Notes: generated by a model not told the origin, from the sequence alone. A stretch of 64,000 nt of DNA from Sporosarcina sp. HYO08 (GCF_001563475.1 NZ_LPUT01000012.1:62001-126000); one strand, 5' to 3'. Positions 25,685 through 34,545 are shown, counted from the first letter of the stretch. Numbers and translations: made by a program.

Positions 25685-27005
25685 AACAAAAATTCACTTG
25701 TTCTCCACGATGATCATGCTTGTCATTTTGACATTGACAAATGTGGGTATTTATTTTTTATTCGAAAAGACAGCGTATCGTTCGGAATATAGTCAATTGT
25801 TAACGAGAGCACAAGAACTAACAACATCTCTTAGCAAAACAACCGAACAAATGGATGCAAGAACAATTATTATGGCCCATGTGCCAGCTAATGGTGCCGT
25901 TCGTATTGGAAAAATTACTGTGGCGTCTCAAACTACATTCGGATCAGAGAAAATTAATTTTGATATCAATCACAAGGAGCGCTATACAATTGGTGCCTTT
26001 AATGGCACAAAAACGATGGCGATCAGTGTTCCCGCAATTTGGCCCAACGGTGAAGTCGTCCAAGTGGAAATGGTACAGCTAATGGAAGACTTGAAGGACA
26101 GCTTACGATTGTTGAAACTTATCCTTATCGCTGTGACAATCGCTGCGATGATTCCAATTGTTGCATCTAGTATAACGTTAGGGCGTATTGTGACACGACC
26201 GATTGAAAAATTGACCACTACCATGATAGAAAGCCGGCAGTCGGGTAAATATGAAAAAATTACAGTCCCGTTAAAGGGAAAAGATGAGCTTACACAAATG
26301 AGCCGTACATTCAACGACATGATGGAGCAGCTTGAACAGAATTACAAAAAGCAAGAACAGTTCGTTTCGAATGCTTCTCACGAATTAAAAACACCGTTAA
26401 CTGTTATTGAAAGTTATTCCCAGCTTCTCTTACGCCGAGGATTTGATAATCGCGCTGTCGCAAAGGAAGCGGTTGAAGCTATTAGCGGTGAGTCAGGAAG
26501 AATGAAGGAAATGATCACGCAGCTTTTAGAACTCGCCAAAACGAATGGATCGATGACATTTCAATTTGAAGAAGTGGCACTCTATCCATTCATCCAAGAA
26601 GTAACAGAGCCGATGCGAATAGCTTATGATCGAGCATTTCATGTCGCAGGTGATGTTGATATTTCTTGGGTAACGGATAGAGCCCGTTTAAAGCAGTTGT
26701 TATTCATCTTGCTTGATAATGCAAGGAAATATAGTGATGGAGAAATTAATGTTCAACTTCGACAAATGGATGATCAGTTGAAAATTTCGGTTGTGGACCA
26801 AGGAGGCGGCATTCCAGCCGAACATTTGCCGCATATTTTTGATCGTTTTTATCGTGTCGATAAAGATCGCAGCCGAAAAACCGGCGGTACAGGTTTAGGT
26901 CTTTCCATTGCGAAAGAAATCGCACAAGGACTCGGTGCAGACTTAACGATCGATAGTGAAGTAGGTGTTGGGACGACTGTCCAAATTAGTTTGCCGAAGC
27001 GATGA
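25674..27005 (+). CDS. Sensor histidine kinase (YkoH/ArlS-like)
   Basis: A 443-residue kinase: membrane helix at about 8-30, extracytoplasmic sensor of about 110 residues, second helix at about 140-165, HAMP (GRIVTRPIEKLTT), HisKA with His236 in NASHELKTPLTVIESYSQ, and HATPase with LDNARKYSDGE, DQGGGIP and GGTGLGLSIAKEIAQGLG. It is translationally coupled to the regulator. Both downstream genes encode exported PepSY proteins, probably regulated by or feeding into this system. Confidence 0.9.
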   Translation: MRLKTKIHLFSTMIMLVILTLTNVGIYFLFEKTAYRSEYSQLLTRAQELTTSLSKTTEQMDARTIIMAHVPANGAVRIGKITVASQTTFGSEKINFDINHKERYTIGAFNGTKTMAISVPAIWPNGEVVQVEMVQLMEDLKDSLRLLKLILIAVTIAAMIPIVASSITLGRIVTRPIEKLTTTMIESRQSGKYEKITVPLKGKDELTQMSRTFNDMMEQLEQNYKKQEQFVSNASHELKTPLTVIESYSQLLLRRGFDNRAVAKEAVEAISGESGRMKEMITQLLELAKTNGSMTFQFEEVALYPFIQEVTEPMRIAYDRAFHVAGDVDISWVTDRARLKQLLFILLDNARKYSDGEINVQLRQMDDQLKISVVDQGGGIPAEHLPHIFDRFYRVDKDRSRKTGGTGLGLSIAKEIAQGLGADLTIDSEVGVGTTVQISLPKR

Positions 27006-27059
27006 TTTCTCACCGATTTTTAATTTGGGGTGGATATACTAAGAGCAGGAGGGATGGCG

Positions 27060-27689
27060 ATGAAGCTCTTGAAAAAACCTTGGTTGATCCCAGTAATCTT
27101 AACAATTCTTATTTTAGTGGCCGGCGATTTTTTTACGAAGCAATTTGTAACAAAAGCGGAAGCAATGCCCGAAGGTGAAATCCGACACCAGCTAGAAGAA
27201 ATGTACGGCGGGCAAGTGAAGCAACTTGCGTTAAAAGGGTTGGTCTATGAAGTGGAGTTAACGAACAAGCAAGGGATTTACGAAATGGAAGTAGACGCAG
27301 AAACAGGGAAAGTATTGTCCCTCGCGCAGACGAAGAAAGAAACTTCTACTGCCAAGCAAGATGAGAAGAATCATGAAGTGGGGACTGCTCCGTCAGATAA
27401 CGAAAATCTGCCCAAAGATGTACAAAAAGAAAATATTGGGCAGAACGAAAAGCCAACTGGGTCGTCAGAATTGAAGGAAGAAACGGTGTTAATATCAAAA
27501 CAACAAGCCATAAACATTGCGCTCGCCCAGCAAAAGGGAGAGGTTGATGATGTCGACTTTGTCCGGACTGAGAGCGGCGGCTACTATATCGTTGAAATCG
27601 AAGTGGAGAACGATGCGCGCGGCGACGAAGTCTATTTTCAAATCCATGCCATCTCAGGGAAAATCTTATCTGTTACATGGGACGACTGA
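27060..27689 (+). CDS. Membrane-anchored protein with two PepSY domains
   Basis: A 209-residue protein with an N-terminal membrane anchor (PWLIPVILTILILVAGDFF), then two PepSY-type repeats. The first is at about residues 35-90 (GEIRHQLEEMYGG to YEMEVDAETGKVLSLA); the second at about 145-208 (ISKQQAINIALAQQKGEV to YFQIHAISGKILSV). A polar linker joins them. PepSY domains often inhibit proteases or act at the cell surface. The ATG at 27060 follows GGAGGG. It lies 54 bases after the kinase gene. Confidence 0.82.
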   Translation: MKLLKKPWLIPVILTILILVAGDFFTKQFVTKAEAMPEGEIRHQLEEMYGGQVKQLALKGLVYEVELTNKQGIYEMEVDAETGKVLSLAQTKKETSTAKQDEKNHEVGTAPSDNENLPKDVQKENIGQNEKPTGSSELKEETVLISKQQAINIALAQQKGEVDDVDFVRTESGGYYIVEIEVENDARGDEVYFQIHAISGKILSVTWDD

Positions 27690-27775
27690 TTCTCATCAAT
27701 TTCTAATAATACTCTTCCTGTCCTCTCATAATCGCCGAGTATGATTAAGGTAATAAGAAAAGGAGGAGTTACATT

Positions 27776-28369
27776 ATGAATAAATGGATCATTGCACCAG
27801 TGTTAGCAGGAGTCGTAGCAGTCGGAGGTGTTGCCTATGCTAGTAGTCCGGCTACTATTAATACTCAACCATCACAAGTTGTTGACGTGAAACAAGCGCC
27901 TCAAACGGACACAAAACAACTATCAGCTGATGAAGCGACTGCAATCGCATTGGAGAAAGCAAAAGGTACTGTGACAAAGGTAGAGTTAGACACGGATGAT
28001 GGATGGAAACATTATGATATTGAAATTAAAGACGGCGTTTATGAATATGACTTTGAAATCGATGCAGTAACAGGTAAAATCATCGAGTTTGAAAAAGATC
28101 GGGACGATGATCAAAAACGAACTGTTTCTAAACAAGCAAATGTAAAACAAACAAGTGAAAATAAGCAAGGAATGATTTCACAAGACGAAGCAGTCGCAAT
28201 TGCGATGAAACAAGCATCAGGAACTGTAACAGATGTTGAGTTAGATCATGATGACGGTCGAAAAGTTTATGAAATCGAAATCCATGACGGTACATTTGAG
28301 TATGATTTTGATATCGATGCATTCACAGGTAAAGTGTTGAAATTCAAAAAAGATCGAGATGACGATTGA
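27776..28369 (+). CDS. Exported protein with two PepSY domains
   Basis: A 197-residue protein with a signal peptide (WIIAPVLAGVVAVGGVAYA, probable cleavage after YASS or so) and two nearly parallel PepSY repeats: LSADEATAIALEKAKGTVTK to DAVTGKIIEFEKDRDDD, and ISQDEAVAIAMKQASGTVTD to DAFTGKVLKFKKDRDDD. The repeats are so alike that a recent internal duplication is likely. Both end in an acidic KDRDDD tail that could bind cations. AGGAGG precedes the start. Confidence 0.85.
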   Translation: MNKWIIAPVLAGVVAVGGVAYASSPATINTQPSQVVDVKQAPQTDTKQLSADEATAIALEKAKGTVTKVELDTDDGWKHYDIEIKDGVYEYDFEIDAVTGKIIEFEKDRDDDQKRTVSKQANVKQTSENKQGMISQDEAVAIAMKQASGTVTDVELDHDDGRKVYEIEIHDGTFEYDFDIDAFTGKVLKFKKDRDDD

Positions 28370-28373
28370 TGGA

Positions 28374-28403
28374 AAAGGCTGCTTGCGCAGCCTTTTTTCT
28401 ATT
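28374..28403. terminator. Terminator, left copy of a duplicated block
   Basis: AAAAGGCTGC TT GCGCAGCCTTTTTT closes the PepSY gene. The 35 bases 28374-28408 are identical to 42231-42265, the terminator at the far side of the eut locus. Confidence 0.85.
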
Positions 28404-28470
28404 TAAAACATGTATTCTTTTCCAACATGCTCTCTATATAAATTAGTCCCACGAATAAGCATCCCTACGA
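28402..28470 (-). pseudogene. Remnant of an MBL-fold hydrolase gene (second copy)
   Basis: The minus strand reads, in frame to a stop, TNLYREHVGKEYMF. This equals an inner segment of the intact hydrolase at 42261-42995 (ANLYEEHVGK) joined directly to its last residues (VGKEYVL). In the intact gene the 10-mer CTTTTCCAAC occurs at both places, so the join is explained by deletion between these short repeats. The upstream part has no further recognisable coding sequence. Confidence 0.75.
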
Positions 28471-28550
28471 ACTGTGATATTTATCCGGCCCATCCCGATG
28501 TCAAGAATGGTAATTGACAGTTGCATAATTTGATTACGCTGTCCGTTAAA

Positions 28551-28579
28551 TTGACCGAAAGAAGTATTAATTTTATAAT
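28551..28579 (+). promoter_or_regulatory. Promoter of eutWV
   Basis: TTGACC (28551-28556), a 17-base spacer and a perfect TATAAT (28574-28579). Transcription should start near 28586, leaving only about 10 bases before the GGAGG at 28596-28600. Confidence 0.75.
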
Positions 28580-28608
28580 TTAAAAAAGTGTTAATGGAGG
28601 TTTTTGCG

Positions 28609-30060
28609 ATTAATCAAACGCTAACAAATTTATGTCGTGCTCATACGGAACTATCAACGCGAGACATTCTGCAGTTAAATAACATTGCATCCACATTGCA
28701 AATGTATGCAGATGTATCAAATGCCTACACGTTCATAGATTGTAAAGTGAAAAATACGCAGCATGCAATTGTCGTAGCAGAAGCTTTCCCGACCAAAATG
28801 GGACATATATACGAAAAGTCCGTCGTGGGGAAAATAGTTTTTGATACATTTGAACCTGGCGTTTTTTATAGTTTTCAAACCGGGAGAAAGTCTTTAATAC
28901 GACGAGCGGTTACCCAAGAAGGAAAATCAGTAGAACAAAGTGTAGTTCCTATAAAAAATGAAGACGATGAAGTGATTGGTGTGCTTATTCAAGAAAAGGA
29001 AGTTGATGCAGCTGCTAATGATGCTAAACTACATCCCAATGCATCAATTGGTCAACATTCTATTGAATATATTATTGGTGACAGAAATAGTGAGCTTCCA
29101 ATTGTCTCAGATTTATTAATGGAAATCTTTTTACTAACAGATGAAGATGATCGGCTTATTTATACAAATTTGGTTGGGACTCGATTCATCACTGAAATGA
29201 GCGGAGAAGAGGAAATTCAAAACCAAAACTTAGTAAAGTTATTGCCTTTTTTAAAGCCTGTTTTTGAACAAGAAGATTCATTTGTTTTTGATTTAGCTTT
29301 AGAGAAAAAAAGTTTAGTAGTTAAAAAAATTAGGCTTCGAAAAAAAGATAAGATGAAAGGCACACTTCTCATTATTCAGGATGTAACCGAACTTCGCATG
29401 AAGGAAAAAGAGTTGAAGATGAAATCTGTCGTTATTCAAGAAATTCATCATCGTGTGAAGAACAATTTACAAACAGTAGCAAGCTTATTACGTCTTCAAA
29501 TGAGGAAAGGTGTTCCCGCGGAGATTCGACCTTATTTTGTCGATACGTTAAGCCGTATTTATAGTATTTCATCCGTTTATGAACTTATTTTATCAAATGA
29601 AAATGCCGATGATGATGCGGTGGATTTGATTGAATTGACTGAGAGGATCTGTTCTTCAGTGGTGGGAAATAGTCCACATGAAAAAGTTCACTTGATTATT
29701 CAATCAAATGGCAATAAAATAATAACTATATCTAGGAAAGCGGTTTCAATTGCACTTATGGTTAATGAGCTAGTGCAAAATGCCGCTAAGCATGCTTTCC
29801 CAGAAGGTGGAAAAGGAAGAATTATTGTCGAGTTCATTCTCAATAAAGATATTCTTGAGCTTCACATTTTCGACAACGGAGTTGGAATGAAGGGGCCAAA
29901 ACCATCACTTGGATTAGAAATTGTACAGAACCTAGCTGTTAATGATTTGAACGGCGAGTTTTATTACGTACCGGAAAAAAAAGGAACACATGCAGTCATT
30001 ACGTTTCCAGTAGATCCGGAGGTTTTAATTTATCATGAGCAAGAAGATATTGATAGTTGA
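28609..30060 (+). CDS. eutW: EutW sensor histidine kinase (ethanolamine sensing)
   Basis: A protein of about 483 residues. The N-terminal part (about 1-160, with DVSNAYTFIDCKVKNTQHAIVVAEAFPTKMG in the chain) is the EutW input domain; a PAS-like middle follows, then a HisKA_2 core with the histidines near 280 in EIHHRVKNNLQTVASLLRLQ and a HATPase (NELVQNAAKHAF, FDNGVGM). EutW phosphorylates EutV when ethanolamine is present. The start is uncertain: a perfect GGAGG lies 8 bases before an in-frame ATT at 28609. The only upstream choices are GTG 28588 (almost at the transcript end) and ATG 28594, which lack a binding site. The gene overlaps eutV. Confidence 0.88.
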   Translation: MNQTLTNLCRAHTELSTRDILQLNNIASTLQMYADVSNAYTFIDCKVKNTQHAIVVAEAFPTKMGHIYEKSVVGKIVFDTFEPGVFYSFQTGRKSLIRRAVTQEGKSVEQSVVPIKNEDDEVIGVLIQEKEVDAAANDAKLHPNASIGQHSIEYIIGDRNSELPIVSDLLMEIFLLTDEDDRLIYTNLVGTRFITEMSGEEEIQNQNLVKLLPFLKPVFEQEDSFVFDLALEKKSLVVKKIRLRKKDKMKGTLLIIQDVTELRMKEKELKMKSVVIQEIHHRVKNNLQTVASLLRLQMRKGVPAEIRPYFVDTLSRIYSISSVYELILSNENADDDAVDLIELTERICSSVVGNSPHEKVHLIIQSNGNKIITISRKAVSIALMVNELVQNAAKHAFPEGGKGRIIVEFILNKDILELHIFDNGVGMKGPKPSLGLEIVQNLAVNDLNGEFYYVPEKKGTHAVITFPVDPEVLIYHEQEDIDS

Positions 30061-30604
30061 AGATGAATCGATCATTCGAATGGATATGAAGATGATGCTT
30101 GAAGACCACGGGTACGAAGTGGTCGGTGAAGCGGGGGATGGGGATCAGGCAATTGAATTGGCATTTCAAGAAAAACCTGATCTCGTTCTCATGGATATTA
30201 AAATGCCTAGGATGAACGGTTTGAAGGCGAGTCAAGTTATTGCGAGCCAATTAGATATCCCTATTTTAATAATAACGGCATATAGTCAAAAAGAGTTTGT
30301 TGAGCAAGCCCGTCAAGACAATATTGTTGGATACTTGGTTAAGCCAATTTCTGAATCAAACTTAATTCCCGCAGTTGAAATAGCAATGCACCAGGCAAAC
30401 AAAGCAAAAAAGCTTAAGCTTGAAATAAAGACCGCGCAGCATGAGGTGGAAAAAAGAAAATTGATTGAACGCGCAAAAGGAATTCTAATGGATAAAAAAA
30501 TGCTAACGGAACAAGAAGCATTCAAAAAAATGCGGGATGCGAGTATGGCGAGGCAAATGACAATGGAGTCAATTGCAAAAGAAATTCTCTACGAAAACAA
30601 GTAA
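30035..30604 (+). CDS. eutV: EutV ANTAR-domain antitermination regulator
   Basis: A 189-residue response regulator with an RNA-binding output. The receiver has EDESIIRMDM, the phospho-acceptor in LVLMDIKMPRMNG and VKPISESN. A short coiled coil leads to the ANTAR domain (KRKLIERAKGILMDKKMLTEQEAFKKMRDAS). Phosphorylated EutV dimers bind paired RNA hairpins and prevent intrinsic terminators from forming in eut leaders. It overlaps eutW by 26 bases and is followed at once by a terminator with an ANTAR-like loop. Confidence 0.94.
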   Translation: MSKKILIVEDESIIRMDMKMMLEDHGYEVVGEAGDGDQAIELAFQEKPDLVLMDIKMPRMNGLKASQVIASQLDIPILIITAYSQKEFVEQARQDNIVGYLVKPISESNLIPAVEIAMHQANKAKKLKLEIKTAQHEVEKRKLIERAKGILMDKKMLTEQEAFKKMRDASMARQMTMESIAKEILYENK

Positions 30605-30609
30605 ATACA

Positions 30610-30668
30610 TTCAAGCAAAGGCGCTTAAAAGAACGTATGATTACGTTCCTTTTTAGGCGTCTTTTTTA
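30610..30668 (+). terminator. eutH leader attenuator with ANTAR-type hairpin
   Basis: A terminator has arms AGGCGCTTAAAAG (about 30618-30630) and CTTTTTAGGCGTC then a T-run, capped by GAACGTA TGAT TACGTTC. Its 5' arm overlaps a small alternative hairpin AAGC-AAAGGC-GCTT at about 30614-30627. The hexaloop AAAGGC has the A1 and G4 that ANTAR proteins recognise. Stabilising the small hairpin would block the terminator and let transcription run into eutH. Confidence 0.55.
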
Positions 30669-30754
30669 TTTCTATGAAAGTGGGTGGTTTTTCAAGTTTT
30701 ATATGATCTTCATTCGGTTTGCTGCAAGGGATACGTTGAAAGGGGAATCTGAAA

Positions 30755-32050
30755 ATGGAAATGATCGGAACTGTAATTGTTTATATTATTATGGCTTGTG
30801 CGATTATTGGTGCTTTGGCGGCAATCAAAAACCCAGAAGAAGGAATAGGAAAAGAATTCATGTCAGGTATGCATGCAGTGGGTCATATCTTTGTTCCGGC
30901 TGCGGGGATTATGGCGTCTATTCCTTATTTAACAATATTTATTAGCAAGTTTATTGGACCGATTTTTGATACAATCGGAGCGGATCCAGCCATTGCTGCG
31001 ACAACGATTTTAGCTTCGGATATGGGCGGTTATCAGTTGGCAAATGCTTTGAAAAACTCCTATGAAGGCTGGGTTATGGCGTTGATCGTCGGTTTTATGG
31101 CTGGCGCAACAATTGTTTTCTCAATTCCGATGGGACTTGCTATGCTTGATAAAAGGGACCATAAATATATGGCACTTGGTGTCATGTCGGGTGTTTTAAC
31201 AATTCCAATCGGGGCGTTTATTGCATCTGTGCTAGTAGTTTTATTTGACACAGAGATCCGTGATGTCATCAGCACAACATCAGCTTCTAATTATGAATTT
31301 GTTATTAGTTATGGACAAATCTTAATCAATCTACTACCATTACTTATTTTTGTCGTTTTGATTGCAGCAGGATTGAAATTCTTCCCGCGCGGTATGATTG
31401 CGGGCTTTATGGTATTTGGAAGAGTCATGGATGCAGCGATTAAACTTGTACTTGTCTTTTCTATTGTTGAAATTTTTACAGGCGCTTTTAGTACGCTATT
31501 CGGTACTTGGGGCTTTGATCCAATTATGGCTGATAAAGAAGATCAGTTTCGGGCTCTTGAAACGGCCGGTTACATTGGAATTATGCTAGCCGGCGCATTC
31601 CCAATGGTTTACTTAATCCGAAAATATGCATCAAAGCCGTTAGAAATAGGGGGTCGCAAGTTAGGTTTATCTCCTGTTGGAAGTGCTGGTATTTTGGCGA
31701 CAATGGCTAATATTCTTGCTATGTTTTCACTCGTGCGATACATGAAGCCGAAAGATAAAGTTATTAATATTGCATTTGGTGTTTGCGCGGCTTTTTTACT
31801 TGGCGACCACTTGTCATTTACAGCAAACTTCCAGCCAACGATTATTTTACCTGTTATGATTGGTAAGCTAGGTGCGGGAATTTGTGCAATTGCAATTGCC
31901 TACAAACTTTCAGTACCGACGGCTATTAAACTAGAAGCAAAAGATCGTGAAGAAGGAATTATTCGTTCGGATGAATATTTGGACGAGGAAGATCTTCGTG
32001 ATCGAAAAGAAGGGAAAAGCAAAAAAGAGGAAGTTATCACCCAAGCTTGA
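30755..32050 (+). CDS. eutH: EutH ethanolamine transporter
   Basis: A 431-residue membrane protein with about ten helices, of the EutH family that helps ethanolamine or ethanolammonium enter at low concentration or low pH. Family blocks are AIKNPEEGIGKEFMSGMHAVGHIFVPAAGIMASIPYL, ILASDMGGYQLA and LGDHLSFTANFQP; the C-terminal tail is long, charged and cytoplasmic. The ATG at 30755 has AAAGGGG upstream. It is the first gene downstream of the leader attenuator. Confidence 0.93.
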   Translation: MEMIGTVIVYIIMACAIIGALAAIKNPEEGIGKEFMSGMHAVGHIFVPAAGIMASIPYLTIFISKFIGPIFDTIGADPAIAATTILASDMGGYQLANALKNSYEGWVMALIVGFMAGATIVFSIPMGLAMLDKRDHKYMALGVMSGVLTIPIGAFIASVLVVLFDTEIRDVISTTSASNYEFVISYGQILINLLPLLIFVVLIAAGLKFFPRGMIAGFMVFGRVMDAAIKLVLVFSIVEIFTGAFSTLFGTWGFDPIMADKEDQFRALETAGYIGIMLAGAFPMVYLIRKYASKPLEIGGRKLGLSPVGSAGILATMANILAMFSLVRYMKPKDKVINIAFGVCAAFLLGDHLSFTANFQPTIILPVMIGKLGAGICAIAIAYKLSVPTAIKLEAKDREEGIIRSDEYLDEEDLRDRKEGKSKKEEVITQA

Positions 32051-32083
32051 TTACGTGAAATGGAGCGGAAAGGAGAGGATCAA

Positions 32084-32425
32084 ATGAGTGAAGAGAAAAA
32101 AAGGTTTATTCAGGAATTTGTTCCCGGCAAACAAATTACGCTTAGTCATTTAATCGCTAATCCAGATCCGGATATGTTTCAAAAACTTGGTATTCAAGAG
32201 GCTGGTGCGCTAGGGATTATGACATGTACACCAAGTGAAACAGTTATTATTGCTGGAGATTTAGCTACAAAAGCAGCAAATGTCAAAATTGGATTTCTAG
32301 ATCGGTTTACTGGAAGCCTTGTTATCGTAGGTTCTGTCTCTGAAGTTGAAATGGCAATGATTGAAATTAATCGATTTCTATCGGAAACACTAGGATATAC
32401 GCCGTCGACCATTACAAAATCATAA
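32084..32425 (+). CDS. eutS: EutS microcompartment shell protein
   Basis: A 113-residue circularly permuted BMC-domain protein that forms bent hexamers in the shell. The pattern FVPGKQITLSHLIANPD and AGALGIMTCTPSETVIIAGDLATKAANV is typical of EutS/PduU. The ATG at 32084 has AAGGAGAGG upstream. It lies 33 bases after eutH and is followed at once by eutP, the usual S-P pairing. Confidence 0.94.
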   Translation: MSEEKKRFIQEFVPGKQITLSHLIANPDPDMFQKLGIQEAGALGIMTCTPSETVIIAGDLATKAANVKIGFLDRFTGSLVIVGSVSEVEMAMIEINRFLSETLGYTPSTITKS

Positions 32426-32439
32426 GGGCGTGTGGTTAG

Positions 32440-32955
32440 ATGAAAAATAGAGCGATGCTTATTGGTGCGATTGACGCAGGGAAGTCGACGTTGACAAATG
32501 TCTTATTGGGCAAGGACGATGATGCGGTTAAAACGCAAACGTTGATGTATGATGGCTGGATTGTGGACACACCGGGTGAGTACACAGAGAACCCGATGTA
32601 CTACAAAAATATTATGGCAACCGCAATGGAAGTTACGCATGTATTTTATTTGCAAGATGCGACAAGCACAAAAACTATTTTCCCGCCTGGTTTTAGCAGT
32701 GGGATTGCGAAACTATCTATTGGTGTCATTACGAAATGTGACCATCCTGAAGCAAACATTGCTCGTTCGTTTGATAAAATCAAATCTGTTATTACAAATG
32801 GACCGATTGTCATCACATCAGCGGTCGAGGGAAAAGGCATTAACCATTTGAAAGAATTGGTTCAAATGACAAGTATGGAACAAATGAGACGTTACTATGA
32901 AGGAAATGCGGAAGATGATTACTTATTGTATACTGATTCACTTTACACCCTCTGA
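32440..32955 (+). CDS. eutP: EutP GTPase-like protein
   Basis: A 171-residue P-loop protein of the EutP/PduV family. G1 is GAIDAGKST, G3 DTPGE and G4 TKCD; the C-terminal half ends in YYEGNAEDDYLLYTDSL. EutP has been linked to microcompartment positioning and to acetate-kinase-like activity. It is the last gene before a strong terminator, so it forms the unit eutH-eutS-eutP. Confidence 0.92.
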   Translation: MKNRAMLIGAIDAGKSTLTNVLLGKDDDAVKTQTLMYDGWIVDTPGEYTENPMYYKNIMATAMEVTHVFYLQDATSTKTIFPPGFSSGIAKLSIGVITKCDHPEANIARSFDKIKSVITNGPIVITSAVEGKGINHLKELVQMTSMEQMRRYYEGNAEDDYLLYTDSLYTL

Positions 32956-32997
32956 AAAGTGTGATAAGTTATTGATAGAAAAGTAAATGGAATTGGC

Positions 32998-33056
32998 AAA
33001 GACGCCTTTACGATTCGAAGACTAGTCTTCGGGTCTGTAAAGGCGTCTTTTTATCT
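32998..33056 (+). terminator. eutA leader attenuator with ANTAR-type hairpin
   Basis: The arms AAAGACGCCTTTAC and GTAAAGGCGTCTTT, with a T-run, are capped by the palindrome CGAAGACTAGTCTTCG. The 5' arm overlaps GGC-AAAGAC-GCC, whose hexaloop AAAGAC again has A1 and G4 as in the eutH leader. The shared block CAAAG(A/G)CGC in both leaders suggests common EutV control of eutABC and the genes behind. Confidence 0.55.
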
Positions 33057-33069
33057 TTATTCAGCCAAA

Positions 33070-33095
33070 AATTACGCCGAGTCGTAATTGATTTT
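33070..33095 (+). repeat. Second copy of the metY-leader repeat
   Basis: Twenty-five of 26 bases equal 5395-5420 (core AATTACGCCGAG then CGTAATTG and a T-run). It lies between the eutA attenuator and the eutA ribosome binding site, with the same orientation relative to the downstream gene as at metY. Confidence 0.65.
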
Positions 33096-33111
33096 TTTAA
33101 GGGGTGAGCGT

Positions 33112-34545
33112 GTGCGGAAGCAAGAAACGATGATCAGTGCAGGAATTGACATTGGCACGAGCACAACGAAGCTTATCATTAGTCGATTTTCATTGATGAA
33201 TGTAGCAGGAACAACCCATGTACCACGCATTGAAATCGTCGATAAAGAAATTCTTTATAAAAGTCCGATATTTAGAACGCCGTTAATCGATTTTACAACG
33301 ATTGACGTGGCGGGCATCGAAAAGATTGTCCGTGCACAATACGCAGAAGCGGGAATCGATGCATCTCAAATTGAAACAGGTGCAGTAATTATAACCGGTG
33401 AAACCGCGACAAAGCATAATGCGAGTGAAATGCTGCATTACTTGTCAAATGAAGCCGGCGATTTCTTGGTTGCGACAGCAGGCCCTGACTTGGAAGGCAT
33501 TATTGCAGCCAAGGGTTCGGGGGCTTTCGATCTATCAAACCGAACGAGGAAAGTGATCGCCAACATCGACATCGGTGGTGGGACAGCAAATATAGCAGTT
33601 TACAAAGATCAAAAGCTGCTTGGCACCTGCACGATGCATATCGGCGGTCGATTGATCGAATTTAACGATCAACGCGTCGCGTCTATTGCACCATCTATCG
33701 GCAGGCTCATCGCGGAGCAAAGTATTCCACTAGAAATTGGTGATTCCATACATACGCCGAGCATTCGACGTGTAACCGATTTCATGGCAGAATCGCTCGG
33801 TCGCATATTAAAAAATGATGTGCGACGGGAAGATGAAGTGCTAATCATCGGACATCAGCCGAACTGGCAAGAGGAAATTGATACGATCATGTTTTCAGGT
33901 GGCATTTCCGAGTGTATGTACAATCACGAATCTGCCTCTCATCTAGCGCAATACGACGATATTGGAACGCAGCTTGCATCTTCACTGCAACAAGCAAGTT
34001 TGCTACAAGCATTTTCGTGGGCTGAACCCGTCGAGACAGTTCGTGCAACAGTCCTAGGGGCGGGGACGCAAACGACTGAAATAAGCGGTGCAACGATTCA
34101 AGTTGCGCCGCATGAGCTGCCATTAAAAAACATTCCCGTCTACAACTACGATTTTCAAGAAGATCTAGCCCGAGGGTTAGCTAACTTTGAAGCGGCGATC
34201 CAAACGGCGATAGAGATGTTCGATGCAACGCGGGAAGGTCAAAACTTTGCACTTTATTTATCAAACCTTCCTTATATGGGATTTCGGGATATCCAACAGT
34301 TGGCTCGCACGATCATGCAAGTCATGTCGCAACGGCCGAAGCCTGGTGAGCCAATAATCCTTGTGTTACAGACTGATCATGCAAAAGTATTAGGTCAAAC
34401 ATTGCTTGCGATGAATGTCCAACAAAGCGTCATTTGTATTGACCAAATAAGTGTCGATCATGGTGATTATATGGACATCGGAAAAATACTGGATGCTGGC
34501 GTTGTGCCAGTTGTTGTAAAAACATTAACTTTTCACTCGTCATAA
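33112..34545 (+). CDS. eutA: EutA ethanolamine ammonia-lyase reactivating factor
   Basis: A 477-residue protein of the actin/Hsp70-like ATPase fold (GIDIGTSTTKLIISRF at the N-terminus, NIDIGGGTANIAVY in the middle, MFSGGISE later). EutA exchanges damaged cobalamin in EutBC at the cost of ATP. The GTG at 33112 has AAGGGGTGA upstream. It opens the second transcription block of the locus, directly followed by eutB and eutC. Confidence 0.93.
   Translation: MRKQETMISAGIDIGTSTTKLIISRFSLMNVAGTTHVPRIEIVDKEILYKSPIFRTPLIDFTTIDVAGIEKIVRAQYAEAGIDASQIETGAVIITGETATKHNASEMLHYLSNEAGDFLVATAGPDLEGIIAAKGSGAFDLSNRTRKVIANIDIGGGTANIAVYKDQKLLGTCTMHIGGRLIEFNDQRVASIAPSIGRLIAEQSIPLEIGDSIHTPSIRRVTDFMAESLGRILKNDVRREDEVLIIGHQPNWQEEIDTIMFSGGISECMYNHESASHLAQYDDIGTQLASSLQQASLLQAFSWAEPVETVRATVLGAGTQTTEISGATIQVAPHELPLKNIPVYNYDFQEDLARGLANFEAAIQTAIEMFDATREGQNFALYLSNLPYMGFRDIQQLARTIMQVMSQRPKPGEPIILVLQTDHAKVLGQTLLAMNVQQSVICIDQISVDHGDYMDIGKILDAGVVPVVVKTLTFHSS

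Noticed and set aside
30670..30754. Additional short ORF between eutV and eutH (start near 30637)
   Set aside because: It overlaps the attenuator and the start of eutH in another frame; its composition is not protein-like.
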